This document shows, in pieces, positions 25,229 through 35,450 of a DNA stretch of 64,000 nt. Below the pieces are notes generated by a model. The model made no database searches. It was not told the DNA's origin and saw nothing but the letters and a program-made list of their open reading frames with translations. The number at the start of each line of letters is the position of its first letter. Position 1 is the stretch's first letter. The DNA comes from JBKQVT01 sp963804825. GTDB taxonomy: Bacteria; Planctomycetota; Planctomycetia; Pirellulales; Thermoguttaceae. The DNA lies in the NCBI GenBank assembly GCA_963804825.1, contig CAWDRV010000001.1, forward strand, positions 310,001 to 374,000, read 5' to 3'. The position numbers were made by a program, and so were the translations under genes.

Positions 25229-27552
25229 ATGTCTGCGCTCAGCAAAGCCACGCTTCGACGAGTCAAACGGCACGACAAGGCCGCCCGCTGGGTCGTGACC
25301 CTCGGCGGCGTCGCGGTCATTGCCAGCGTGATCGCCATCGTGGCGCTGATCGTCGGGACCGTCTTGCCGCTGTTCCAGCTTTCCCGAGTCCGGGTCCTCG
25401 TCGAGCAGCCGTTGCCGGCCTCGGTCGCACGGCAAGACGTCGTCGCGGTCGGCATCGAGACGGGGGTGGATGAGAAGGGTCTGCTGGTCGCCCATCTTCT
25501 GGGCCGGGACGGCACGGTGACGTTTCTCGATCTGCACACGGGCACGATTCTGGAACAGACCGGGGTGCGGGCCTCCAGCACTCCGACGGCACGACGGGGA
25601 CTGTCCCAATTTTCGCGTAGCGAAAATGGGACTGTCCCCTTGTCGATTCGAGCCGTGGAGCGGACCGGACCGGCGGAATACTCGCTTGTCTGGTCCGACG
25701 GCGCCATCTCGTTGGTCGAGGTCGTCGTACAAGCGTCAACCCAGCCCGGCAAACGAGGCAAGCACCGATCTGCGCGGTCCGCACCCGTGCCACGATCCCG
25801 CCGGAAAACGGCCCGACGCCGGTCTGCGCCATCGTGCGGGCGCCGAAGGACAAGGAAGGCGTCGTCACTTGCGCCGCGCTGCTGCCGGACGGCCGCATCC
25901 TGCTGCTCCGCCAGATCAACGAGGAGAACCTGGCGGGCGACGTAACGTCGAAGACCCAACGGACGATCCTTCGACACGAAACCACGGGGACCATCGGCCC
26001 GCTGGCCCTGGACGGCGCGGGAGCGAACCTTTACGCGGGAACGTCCGACGGCGTGCTGCTCTGGTGGCGGCTGGACGACGACGGCCAGGTCGCCCAGCAC
26101 GAAGTGACGCCCGCCTTCCGCGACAAGCGGGCCATTACGTCGCTGGGCGTCCTGCTGGGCAACGTCTCGCTGGCCGTCGGCGACGCCCGCGGACAGCTCA
26201 CCACGTGGTTCTTCGTCCATACCGGGGCCGGACCGTCGCGGAAACTCCGGCTGATCCACACGCTTGCATCCCATGCGGACGCCGTGCGCCAGATCATTCC
26301 CGCCCCGCGGAGCAAGGCCCTGCTGAGCCTCGACGACAACGGCGCGCCGCGCTGGACTACATGACCAGCGAGCGGCGGATGGCGACGGTCGGCGGCCCGT
26401 CGCCGCTTCGGCAAGTCGGCCTTTCGTCCCGCGCCGACGCCGTGCTGGGACTCGACGCCGACGGACGCCTGACCGTCTGGCGCGTCCACTGTCCGCATCC
26501 GGAGATCAGTTGGCGCACGCTTCTTCGGCAAGGTGCAATATGAAGGCTACGACGAGCCGGACTACGTGTGGCAGACCACCGGCGGCGACGACTACGAGCC
26601 CAAGATGAGCCTCGTGCCGCTGCTGTTCGGCACGCTCAAGGCGACCGTCTACGCCATGTTGTTCGCCGTGCCGCTGTCGTTGGCGGCGGCGGCCTACGTC
26701 AGCCATTTCACCGTCCCCGGCTTCAAGCAGTGGATCAAGCCGGCGGTCGAGATCATGGCCGCCCTGCCCTCGGTCGTGATCGGATTCATCGCGGCGCTGT
26801 GGTTGGCGCCGATCCTCGAGCGCCGGCTGGGGACGTTGCTCCTCTGCCTGTTCATCATCCCGGCGGTGGTTGCGGCCTTTCTGCTGCTGTGGCAAGTGGT
26901 GCGACGATACCATTGGGCACGGCGGATCGCGCACGGCCGCGAGTTCCTGTTGGTGGCGCCGGTTATTCTCCTGGGCGTGGCCGCGGCCGCCTGGACGGCG
27001 CCGCGGCTGGAACACCTGCTGCTGGGCGGCAGCATTCAGCAATGGCTCCAGCAGCATCTGCACTTGCGCTACGATCAACGCAACAGCATCGTCATCGCGT
27101 TGGGGCTGGGTTTTGCCGTCATCCCCATCATTTTTTCGCTCGCGGAAGACGCGATCTCGAACATCCCCTATAGCATGACGGCCGCCTCGATGGCGCTGGG
27201 CGCGAGCCGCTGGCAGACGTTGTGGCGGGTCGTGTTGCCTTCGGCCAGCCCGGGCATTTTCGCGGCCGTGATGATCGGCTTCGGCCGCGCCGTGGGCGAA
27301 ACCATGATCGTGCTCATGGCCGCCGGCAATACGCCGTTGATGCACTGGAACCCGCTGGACGGCATGAGGACGCTGTCGGCCAATCTCGCCGTGGAAATCC
27401 CCGAGGCCCCGGTCCCCGACGTCGCGGTGCCGGGCACGCTCTATCGAGTGCTGTTTCTCTGCGCGGTGTTGTTGTTCGTTCTAACCTTCGTGCTGAACAC
27501 GGCGGCCGAATTGGTCCGCCAGCGGCTGCGAAAGCGATATGGGCAATACTAA
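25229..27552 (+). CDS. pstC: Phosphate ABC transporter permease PstC, long form (frame broken)
   Basis: Inner-membrane permease of the long PstC type (about 770 residues if restored). An N-terminal TM helix (VAVIASVIAIVALIVGTVLPL) is followed by a ~400-residue WD40-like extracytoplasmic domain (LLVAHLLGRDGTVTFLDL, LYAGTSDGVLLWWRLDD). The C-terminal MetI-like permease begins FGKVQYEGYDEPDYVWQ and carries the EAA-like loop GASRWQTLWRVVLPSASPG. The reading frame changes about three times: between 25740 and 25800, near 26345 and near 26522. A 54-bp palindromic repeat is inserted in frame at 25592. The large domain is known in gammaproteobacterial PstC. It overlaps pstA by 14 bp. Confidence 0.85.
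25592..25645. repeat. Palindromic repeat inserted in frame within pstC
   Basis: A 54-bp inverted repeat whose arms contain GGGGACTGTCCC and its partner GGGACTGTCCCC. It shares the core of the element at 13160-13238. Its length is a multiple of three and it adds the peptide RRGLSQFSRSENGTVPLS to PstC without closing the frame. Confidence 0.75.
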
Positions 27553-29198
27553 AAAGTTCTGGCGTCAGGGCGAACCGATGGTCTGGGGCACCGCCGCGGC
27601 CCTGGCAATCATGCTCCTGATGACCATCACGCTGCTGCTGGTCATCCTCATCAACGGGCTGGGCGTTTTCTGGCCGTCGTCGATCGACGAAGTGACGCTG
27701 GCCGACGGCGCAAAGCTCCTCGGCCGGCGGATCACCAGCCAGACCAATCCGGACAACAACGTCCTCAGCTTCCAGTACAAGACGGCCAATCGCGAATTCG
27801 ACCCTCGGCGGGAGGATTTCCATTGGGTCGCCGAGACGGCCGTCCGCCGGGTCGAGCATCCGGCCGGCGTCCTGGTGTTGGAACGCGCCGAGAACGGCGA
27901 CTTCTACGGATTCCTCAAGGACCTCCAGACGCCGACGTTGGAAGTGCCGGCCGCCGCGGCGATGGACGAACGCTTCCGTGCGGCGCTGGCCGCCGTCAAC
28001 CGGCAACGCGGCGACGTTCTGGAGCCGCTGGCCGCGCAGCTTTCGACCCTCAGCGACCGGGTCCAGGAGATCCGCCGCGCGACGATGAAGCTCGACTACC
28101 AGAAGAATCAAGAGTTGGCCGGCGGCAATCGGCCGGACGTGATTGCCGCCCTGGATGCCCGGCGGCAGGAATTGCAGGCCCTCGACGAGCAGATCGGCGG
28201 GCAGTCGCAAGAGCTTGTGGCCCGGCAGCAGCGGCAGGAGGCGGCGTTGCGCCGCAACGTGGCCGTGTTTTCCGACGGGCAAGGCCGGACGCGCGATCAT
28301 CGCGCTGGCCGACGTGGTTCGCGCGTATCGGCCCAACGCAATGGGATGGACGGCGAAGGTCGGGCATTATCTGGCCAAAATTTGGGAGTTGCTCAGCGCC
28401 AAGCCGCGGGAATCGAACACCGAGGGCGGCCTGTTCCCCGCGATTTTCGGCACCGTCATGCTGATCTTCCTCATGGCGATAAGCTGTTTTCCGCTGGGCG
28501 TGCTGGCCGGCATCTACTTGGGCGAATACGCCCGCGAGGGCACGTTGGTCCGGCTGGTCCGCATTGCCGTGAACAACCTCGCCGGCATCCCCTCGATCGT
28601 CTATGGGATCTTCGGCCTGGGGTTTTTCATCTACGGCGTCGGCAAGCTGCTGGACGCGTGGTTTTATCCGGAGCGGGTGGCGGCCGGCATCCCCACGTTC
28701 GGCACCGGCGGCATTCTCTGGGCCAGCCTGACGCTGGGGCTGCTGACCGTTCCGGTGGTGATCGTCGCCACGGAGGAGGCGATCCGCGCCATTCCGCGGA
28801 GCGTCCGCGAAAGCTCCTATGCCCTGGGGGCAACCAAGTTCCAGACGCTCGTTCGTGTGCTGGTGCCGTTGGCCTTGCCGGGCATGATGACCGGATTCAT
28901 CCTGGCCATGGCCCGCGCCGCCGGCGAAGTGGCCCCCCTGATGATCACCGGCGTGGTCAAGCTGGCGCCGACCTTCCCCGTGGACGCCAAGTTCCCCTTC
29001 TTCCACTTGGACCGCAAGTTCATGCACCTGGGCTTTCATATCTACGATATCGGATTCCAGTCGCCCAACGTCGAGGCCACCAAGCCGATGGTTTACGTGA
29101 CGACGTTGCTGCTGGTCTTGATCGTGCTGCTGATGAGCAGCCTGGCCATTTACTTGCGCAACCGAATGAGAAAACGATTTCAGATACGGACGATTTAG
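27539..29198 (+). CDS. pstA: Phosphate ABC transporter permease PstA, long form (frame broken)
   Basis: The second permease of the phosphate importer, ~550 residues. It has an N-terminal TM segment (ALAIMLLMTITLLLVILING) and a ~200-residue extracytoplasmic coiled region (VIAALDARRQELQALDEQIG). The C-terminal MetI-like permease domain includes NNLAGIPSIVYGIFGLGFF and the EAA loop GATKFQTLVRVLVPLALPG. The frame shifts near 28283: the first part ends VAVFSDGQG and the other frame resumes IIALADVVRAYRPNAMGW. The ATG at 27539 overlaps the end of pstC. The long N-terminal insert matches the long PstC in the same operon. Confidence 0.85.
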
Positions 29199-29220
29199 AG
29201 TCGTGATTCATAGGACCCCC

Positions 29221-30093
29221 ATGAAAGCACCACAAATTTCGATGTCCGCCGACGTGTGGCGCGGGCCGGCGCCGAATATCCACCACTCCCCGAAGCAGGT
29301 CCCCATGGAACCGACCGCCGTCCGACCCAGCATCGTCGATGTTCCCATTGTCCGGGTGACGAATCTTTCGTTGCACTACGGGCGGAGGGAGGCGCTGCGG
29401 GATATCTCCATGGATTTCCTTCGCCACCAGGTGACGGCCCTGATCGGTCCGTCGGGCTGCGGCAAGTCCACGCTGCTGCGATGCCTCAACCGCATGAACG
29501 ACCTGATCGACGACGTGCGGACCCAAGGCAGCATCGTCTTGGACGACGAGGAAATCCTCGACCGGGCCACCGACGTGATCGAGCTTCGCCGCAAGGTGGG
29601 CATGGTCTTCCAGAAACCTACGCCTTTCGCCAAGTCGATCTACGAGAACGTGGCCTACGGGCTGCGCATCGGTGGCGTCCGCCAGCGGCAGACCCTCGAC
29701 GAGGCCGTGGAAAAAAGCTTGCAGCGCGCCGGCCTCTGGGACGAGGCCAAAGATCGGCTGCATCAATCGGCCATGGCGCTTTCGGGCGGGCAGCACCAGC
29801 GGTTGTGCATCGCCCGGGCCATCGCCGTCCACCCGGAGATCATTCTTATGGACGAGCCTTGCTCGGCGCTCGACCCGCGCTCGACAACCCGCATCGAGGA
29901 CCTCATCGGCGAGCTTCGCGGCGAATACACGATCATCATCGTGACGCACAACTTGCAGCAGGCGGCCCGGGTTTCCGATCAGACGGCCTTTCTCTACGAA
30001 GGCGAGTTGATCGAATGCGGTCCGACCAAGCAGCTTTTCACCAAGCCGGCCAAGAAGGCCACGGAAGATTACATCACCGGCCGGTTCGGATGA
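29221..30093 (+). CDS. pstB: Phosphate ABC transporter ATP-binding protein
   Basis: The ATPase of the phosphate importer, ~290 residues. It has Walker A GPSGCGKSTLLRCLNRMND typical of PstB, the Q-loop in MVFQKPTPFAKSIYENVAYG, signature LSGGQHQRLCIARAIA, Walker B IILMDEPCSALDP and the switch His in VTHNLQQAARVSD. The first ~45 residues form a nonconserved extension. The ATG at 29221 has AGGA before it; a GTG at 29203 is an alternative four bases after pstA. PhoU, which often follows pstB, is absent. Confidence 0.95.
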   Translation: MKAPQISMSADVWRGPAPNIHHSPKQVPMEPTAVRPSIVDVPIVRVTNLSLHYGRREALRDISMDFLRHQVTALIGPSGCGKSTLLRCLNRMNDLIDDVRTQGSIVLDDEEILDRATDVIELRRKVGMVFQKPTPFAKSIYENVAYGLRIGGVRQRQTLDEAVEKSLQRAGLWDEAKDRLHQSAMALSGGQHQRLCIARAIAVHPEIILMDEPCSALDPRSTTRIEDLIGELRGEYTIIIVTHNLQQAARVSDQTAFLYEGELIECGPTKQLFTKPAKKATEDYITGRFG

Positions 30094-30331
30094 TGGAAAA
30101 CCCGCACGAGGCGACAGTCCCAACGCGCCGGACTGTGCGGCCCAGATGCTCCGGCAGCCACCTACTCGTCGGCCAAAATCTGGTCCACCAGATCCGTCCC
30201 AGTTTGCCAAAACCTGTATTGTGTCCCCGGAACTAGTCCGGAACTAGTCCCCGGAACTAGTCCCGGAACTGGTGCTCCTCGCAGCGACTGCGGCACCTTC
30301 TCTGCGCGCGAACCTATGCCCTCCTGCGCGC
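30094..30331. other. Intergenic region after pstB
   Basis: About 240 bases between pstB and the convergent two-domain conserved gene. It contains the short tandem repeat at 30227-30273 and no supported gene. No phoU is present. Confidence 0.5.
30227..30273. repeat. Four tandem copies of CCGGAACTAGT
   Basis: CCGGAACTAGT occurs at 30227, 30238 and 30251, and a variant CCGGAACTGGT at 30263. Spacing is 11 to 13 bp. It lies between convergent genes. A related CCGGGGA-type sequence flanks the 80-bp repeat near 60215, so this may be a decayed end of a dispersed element. Confidence 0.6.
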
Positions 30332-31400
30332 CTACGCCGGCGTCTCGACCCGCCGAAGCCAGCTCTCCCGCCAATAGAAGAAGTTCCTTCGCGGGCAGTT
30401 CTTCGCGCAGAGTCCTTCGCACACCACACCCTTCAGGACTACGGTGCGGTCAAGCTCAACCATCGCGCCAGTCTCTTCGAGGATGATGCGGTGGACTTGG
30501 AAGGCGACCGGGTAGCGGCGGCCGCAGTGGTCGAGCATTTCGGGCTCGAAGCTCAGACCGCGGTTCTTGCCGTGGGGGTCGAGCGTCTCGACGATCTCCC
30601 GGCGGCTCCTGATCTCGACCCACTCGCCGGGCTGGAGGTCCAGATCGCCTTTCGAGGCGCCCGATTGGCGGCCCGCCATCTTGCTTATGGGCTTGCGCCC
30701 GGCGAGGTGGCGAAACTTGTTGACCACTTGGCGGAAAACGATGCGAGCCACGCGGCCCACACTGGCCTCGCCGCCGAGGAAGTCCCACCAGTAGTGGCGA
30801 AAATCCCATCGGGAAAGGTGGGCCGTCGCTGCCAGGAGCTCTGTTCGACTGGCAATAGAACCGGCCATTGCGAGGAACGGGCGCGAGTCGTCGGAGCACA
30901 GCTTCGTCGATCGGTGGGGGGACTTGGGATTTCAGACCCGAGTCTTGGGTGTTGGGGGCAGCGGGGTCGCGGGGCTCCAGCCCGAAACTCGAAGACCTGG
31001 GGCCAAAAGTCGTTTTGCACGCAGGCCCCTTTTCCGCACGGCGCCCGACCGCCCGCTGTCCGCCTTCCTCCGCTGGCACCCGCCTCAACCAGGCTTCTTT
31101 CCAGAAGAAAAGGCAGCCGCGTTGGCACCCCTCATGGCAGGCGCCGTCGCAGCGAAGGTCCTCCAAGAAGACCGCCCCGCCCAGCCGCCGCACCCCTACG
31201 CCCTCGACGCAGGTCTTGTCAGCCCGGCGAGAGACGCGATAGCGCCGGCCCGAGAACCCCGCCATCTCCGGCATGAATGGCATGCCCTCGAGCCTGCCCT
31301 CGGCGTCTAATGTCGCTAAGATCTCCCCGATCGGCCGAATCTCGACGGTATCTCCCCGCCGAAAAGACCGCCGACGGGGGCTGGCCGGGCCGGATCCCAT
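30332..31400 (-). CDS. Two-domain conserved protein linked to exopolysaccharide genes (frame broken)
   Basis: A protein of ~355 residues with two copies of one domain. Copy 1 runs from GDTVEIRPIGEILATLDAEG through MPFMPEM, GRRYRV and RCDGACHEGCQRGCLFFWKE to AWLRRV. Copy 2 has GEWVEIRSRREIVETLD, SFEPEML, GRRYPV, CEGLCAKNCPRR and WRESWLRRV. Between them lies LSRWDFRHYWWDFLGGEASV. The frame changes once near 30840. The spaced cysteines in each copy (C-3-C-3-C type) suggest metal binding. GGAGGGAG precedes the ATG at 31400. I recall such proteins as conserved hypotheticals in polysaccharide clusters; the function is unknown. It is divergent from the exopolysaccharide operon. Confidence 0.7.
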
Positions 31401-32017
31401 TGGGTCGCTCCCTCCACAGACCTTATCCCGAGTCGCGCATTGATGTCCCCTCGGAGACGCCGCGAACATACACACCTTCTCCATCTTAACAAAGCGACTC
31501 GCAGGCTTCCAGTTATTGCCCCGACTCCCGGTTTGGTCCTGACCCGCTCAGGCGATTCTGATGTTCGCCGCCCCGCAAAGCCCGCATAAACGCGGTTTTC
31601 TGCCCGCAAACCATGAGTTTTCTGGTCCCAGTTGCTTTCCAGCTTGCTGGGATAATCGTCCAATCCGCTCCTGGATCGTTACGGACGGTGATAGGTCCTA
31701 GTCGTTAGCCCGAAACAGGCGAAGCTGAAGCGAACCTTCAGGTGTTGGACTGACATGAGATGTAAAGTCTTGTATTGCAAGGAGTTACAAAATACGCGCA
31801 CGAGGTCGCGCCGCTCTCATCGCTATCCCATAAACGCGGGGATTGACAGCACATGTCGATTCATTTAGGCTAGATATGCCAGTCTGTGTAGTCTACGTGA
31901 AGTGTGCTGTATCACCATGCTTCCCAATTAATCGCTGCGGCTCGCTAACGCCGAGGTGGGCAATGCGGGGCATTTTGCATTGCGGCCACCACACGGCTTG
32001 GAGGCGTCCGAGACATT
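31401..32017. other. Divergent promoter region of the exopolysaccharide cluster
   Basis: About 615 bases between the divergent two-domain gene and the wzz-like gene, partly richer in A+T than its surroundings. It holds one credible sigma70-type promoter (31843-31871). No gene or clear operator was found. Confidence 0.45.
31843..31871 (+). promoter_or_regulatory. Candidate sigma70 promoter of the exopolysaccharide operon
   Basis: A perfect TTGACA at 31843-31848 and TAGGCT at 31866-31871 with a 17-base spacer. It lies ~150 bp before the first gene of the exopolysaccharide operon. The -10 element is weak. Confidence 0.45.
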
Positions 32018-34292
32018 ATGATCCAGGTGCTGACCATCATCGAGTCGCTTGTGCGTCACAAGGGGAAAGTCCTGCTCTGGTTGGTTTTGGCGATGGTCGG
32101 GGCCATGGCCTGGATTCTTTTTTGCCCTCCCAAATACCTGTCTGAGAGCAAGCTGTTAGTGCGTGCCGGCCGAGAGAACTCCACCCTCGACCCCACGGCA
32201 ACACTGGGGCGAGAGCAGCTCCTGGCGGTCCCCAGCACGCGGGAGAGCGACATCAACTCGGCGATTGAAGTGCTCAATAGCCGAGCATTAGCGGAGAAAC
32301 TCGTTGACGCCCTTGGGTCCGGGGCCATTCTCGAAACCGCAGTGGAGCAAGCTGCCCCGGCCGATTCTGCCACGAGAGCGTCTCACGAGAGCAAGCAGGA
32401 ACAGGCCAATCTGCGGTCGCGGTCGACTGACATGCGCCGGGCGTTGCCATCGATGGCTGAGCGGATGCAGCGTGACCGCGCGGTCCACCGACTGCTGGGG
32501 ACGCTGGAGGTAACGGCCGTCCATAACTCCAACGTCATTCGGCTCTCTTACGAAGCAGCGTCGCCGGAAGCGGCACAGGCGGTCCTGGCGAAGACCATTG
32601 CGATCTTCCTGGAGGAATACGTCCGCTTGAATCGGCCAGCCGGAGCTAGCCAGTTTTTCGAGGACCAGGAGGCGCGGCTTCGCGGGGCGCTGGGGCAAGC
32701 GGAAGAATCGCTCCGGCGCTGAAAGAGGAAACGGGGCTAGTTTCTCCGGAAGCACGGCGGGACATCATGGGCAAACGGGTGGGGCGTCTCGAAGACAGCC
32801 TGCTGGAAGCCAACACGGATCTGGCTACGGTCGATGCTTCGGTGCGGGCTCTCAGACGCCAGCTTGTCGAGACGCCCAAGACTCAGGCCAGTAAGACTTC
32901 CGGCATCAGCGACCAGGGCACCAATCTGATGCGAGATCGGCTCTACGGATTGCGGGTCGCGCTGGAAGAGGCCCGGACTAAGTACGCGCCTGCCCATCCG
33001 CGGGTCCAAGAATTGCAGAGACAGGTGGCGGCCGCTGAAGAAATCCTAAGGCTCGAACGCCGCAGCGGCACTCAAACGACCACGGCGCCGAACCAGGCCT
33101 TCGAGGAGGCAACCCTGCAGCTCTTGGTCCAGGAGCGGCGCCTTGCGGCACTCCAGGCCAAGTCGGGATCGCTCGGGCAGCAACTTGCCGAGGCCCGCGC
33201 CGAGCTGCGCACGCTGTGCGACAACGAGGTGCGCGTAGCCAAGCTCCAACGAGAGCAGGAAATCCTCGACGCCAAGTACCGCAGGTATGCCGCCATGCTG
33301 GAAGAATCCCGCCTGGACGCCGCCCTGAAAGCTCGGCACATCTCCAACATCAGCGTTATCCAGGAAGCCAGCCTGGATCTGCGCCCCGTCCGGCCCCGCA
33401 AGCTGCTGAGCCTGCTGGTAGGTCTTGTTGTGGGAATCCTGGGCGGCATTGGCTGGGCCCTGGCCGCCGATTATTTCAACCGCTCGTTTGTCACGGCCGA
33501 GGACGTTGAAAAGAGGCTACACCTGCGTACGCTGGCGTTGGTTCCGCGGCTGCGCCCGGGAAGATCCCCGTCAGCGAAAGGAACTGACCGCATGATTCTC
33601 AAGACCGCCGCTGAGACCGCCGTTCCTCGACCGCCCTGCCAGTGGGCAGGTGTGGGGGCGGAGCGTTACGGGCTGCGGGTCTTGGAGGGCTTGCACTGGC
33701 CGGGAGTCGATGCGGCAGCCGCGATTCGCAGCTTGGGGGTCACCAGTTGTACCAGCGGCGAGGGCGTGAGCGCCATCGCCATGGGCCTGGCCCGGGCTGC
33801 CGCCTCCTTCGGAGATCAGCAGGTTCTCCTCGTGGATGCCAATCCCAGGCGTCCTCCGGGGGGAGTGACAAGGGGAGCCGCCATGACCGCTGGGCTGTTG
33901 GAGGTGCTTGGCGGGAGTGTTGCTCCGCGCGAAGCCGTCCAACCCACCGCGGTGCCCAACCTGGCGACGATGCCCTCCGGCAGCGCCAACGGCTCGGCGG
34001 ACGGGATGTACAACCTCGGGTCGTTTCCGGAAATCCTCGGGACTCTGAAGAGACACTTCGGCCTGATCGTGTTCGATATGCCCGCCGTCGAGGCGATGGG
34101 CTCCGCGCTGCGGCTCGCCGGGCTGTTGGACGGAGTGTTGTTGGTGGTGGAAGCGGAGCGGGTGCGGTGGGAGACCGCCCAGCGGAGCACAGGGAGGCTT
34201 GTCGAGGCCGGCGTGCGTTTGCTGGGCGCCGTCTTGAACAGCGCCGCCGATGCTTTCCCGCGTGGCTCGACCGATCATTCGAGGCGTTCTGA
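32018..34292 (+). CDS. Polysaccharide co-polymerase, Wzz plus BY-kinase-like (frame broken)
   Basis: Inner-membrane chain-length regulator of ~755 residues. The N-terminal TM helix (VLLWLVLAMVGAMAWILF) is followed by the periplasmic PCP fold and long coiled coils (LQRQVAAAEEILRLERRS). A second TM segment (LLSLLVGLVVGILGGIGWAL) leads to a BY-kinase-like ATPase domain. There the expected Walker A lysine is missing (SGEGVSAIA instead of GEGKS/T), while Walker A' VLLVDANPRRP is kept, so kinase activity is doubtful. Frame breaks lie near 32713 and near 34238; the restored end reads QRRRCFPAWLDRSF. First gene of the exopolysaccharide operon. Confidence 0.8.
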
Positions 34293-34315
34293 CCCAACGA
34301 GGATTGCCGCTGGCC

Positions 34316-35441
34316 ATGTCTGTTCGCTTGTGTCCCCACGAGTTGCCTCGGCGCTGTTTTCGCGATGCAGCCGAATCGAACACCGCGCTGTGCTCGCCGT
34401 CGCAGTTTCGCGCGATGGTCGAGTACGAACGGCTGCGCGTGGACCGCAACGGCTCCTGTTTCGCCCTCCTGGTGCTCACACTCTTGGATACGGAGCACCT
34501 CGCGCGGGACGCTGCCGAGTTGGCCACGGTCCTCGATGGCCGGTTGCGCCTGACCGACGAGTTCGGCTGGTGGGATTCCCGCTCGGTCGGCGTGTTGCTG
34601 CTGGACGCGGATGAGGCGAAGGCGCGGCACGTGCTCCGCGACCTGAGCCGACTGTTGGGCGGGCGGATCCCGCTGGCCAGTGGTGTCTGCGTGTACCCCC
34701 CGTCGCTGCCGACGCACCCTGACGTGGCCCAGCCAGGGGAGGAGCCGGCCCACGAAGCCCGCTATTCGGGGTTGGGCGAGGTGCGATGTTCGGTCGAGGA
34801 CACGCGGGCAGCGACATTGCTCAATGAGGCGTGGGTCAGGCCCTTGCCGGCCTCGAAACGAGGGATGGACATCTGCGGGGCAGTGCTGGGGCTGGTGGCT
34901 CTGTCGCCCATTTGGCTCCTGGTGGCGCTGGCTGTCAAGCTCACCTCCCGAGGTCCGCTATTCTTCCGGCAACGGCGCGACGGCCTTGGGGGGAAACCCT
35001 TCACGATGATCAAGTTCCGCACCATGCACGTAGACGCCGAGGCCCGCAAGGCCGAGCTGCGACCGCTCAGTGAGCAGGATGGGCCGGCGTTCAAGTTGGG
35101 CGCCGACCCGCGCATCACCCGGGTGGGACGGTACCTTCGCCGGACCTGCATCGACGAGCTGCCCCAATTGTGGCACGTGCTTCGCGGGGAGATGACGCTG
35201 GTCGGGCCGCGGCCGTTAGACAGCGAAGAGGCCAAGCACTTCACCGCCTGGCAGCGCCGCCGCCAGGACGTCACTCCCGGCATGACGTGCACCTGGCAGG
35301 CGCGCGGCGGCTCGTGCGTGAGCTTCAACGAATGGATGCGCATGGACCTCCGCTACATTCGCACGCGGCACCTTATGGCACGACTTGAGGCTGATCTGGG
35401 CCACGTTTGTGGCCGTCCTTCGGAACCGGGCGTCGAAGTGA
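34316..35441 (+). CDS. Priming sugar-phosphate transferase (WcaJ/PssY-like; frame broken near end)
   Basis: Membrane enzyme that transfers the first sugar-1-phosphate to undecaprenyl phosphate. The C-terminal half has the bacterial sugar transferase domain: KRGMDICGAVLGLVALSPIWL (TM), GPLFFRQRRDGLGGKPF, IKFRTMHVDAEARK, DELPQLWHVLRGEM and LVGPRP. The first ~170 residues form a separate alpha/beta domain (VEYERLRVDRNGSCFALLVL) that looks like a degenerate GGDEF-type fold. Near 35375 the frame changes; the restored tail reads LRLIWATFVAVLRNRASK and stops at 35441. It starts 23 bases after the Wzz-like gene. Confidence 0.82.
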
Positions 35442-35450
35442 GGTCCCGCG

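Noticed and set aside
24130..26274. 714-codon minus-strand open frame across pstS and pstC
   Set aside because: Antisense shadow of two recognised genes; no domain seen.
30227..30273. CCGGAACTAGT tandem repeats as a phage attachment site or replication iteron
   Set aside because: No integrase, phage gene or replication initiator gene is nearby, and only four imperfect copies exist.
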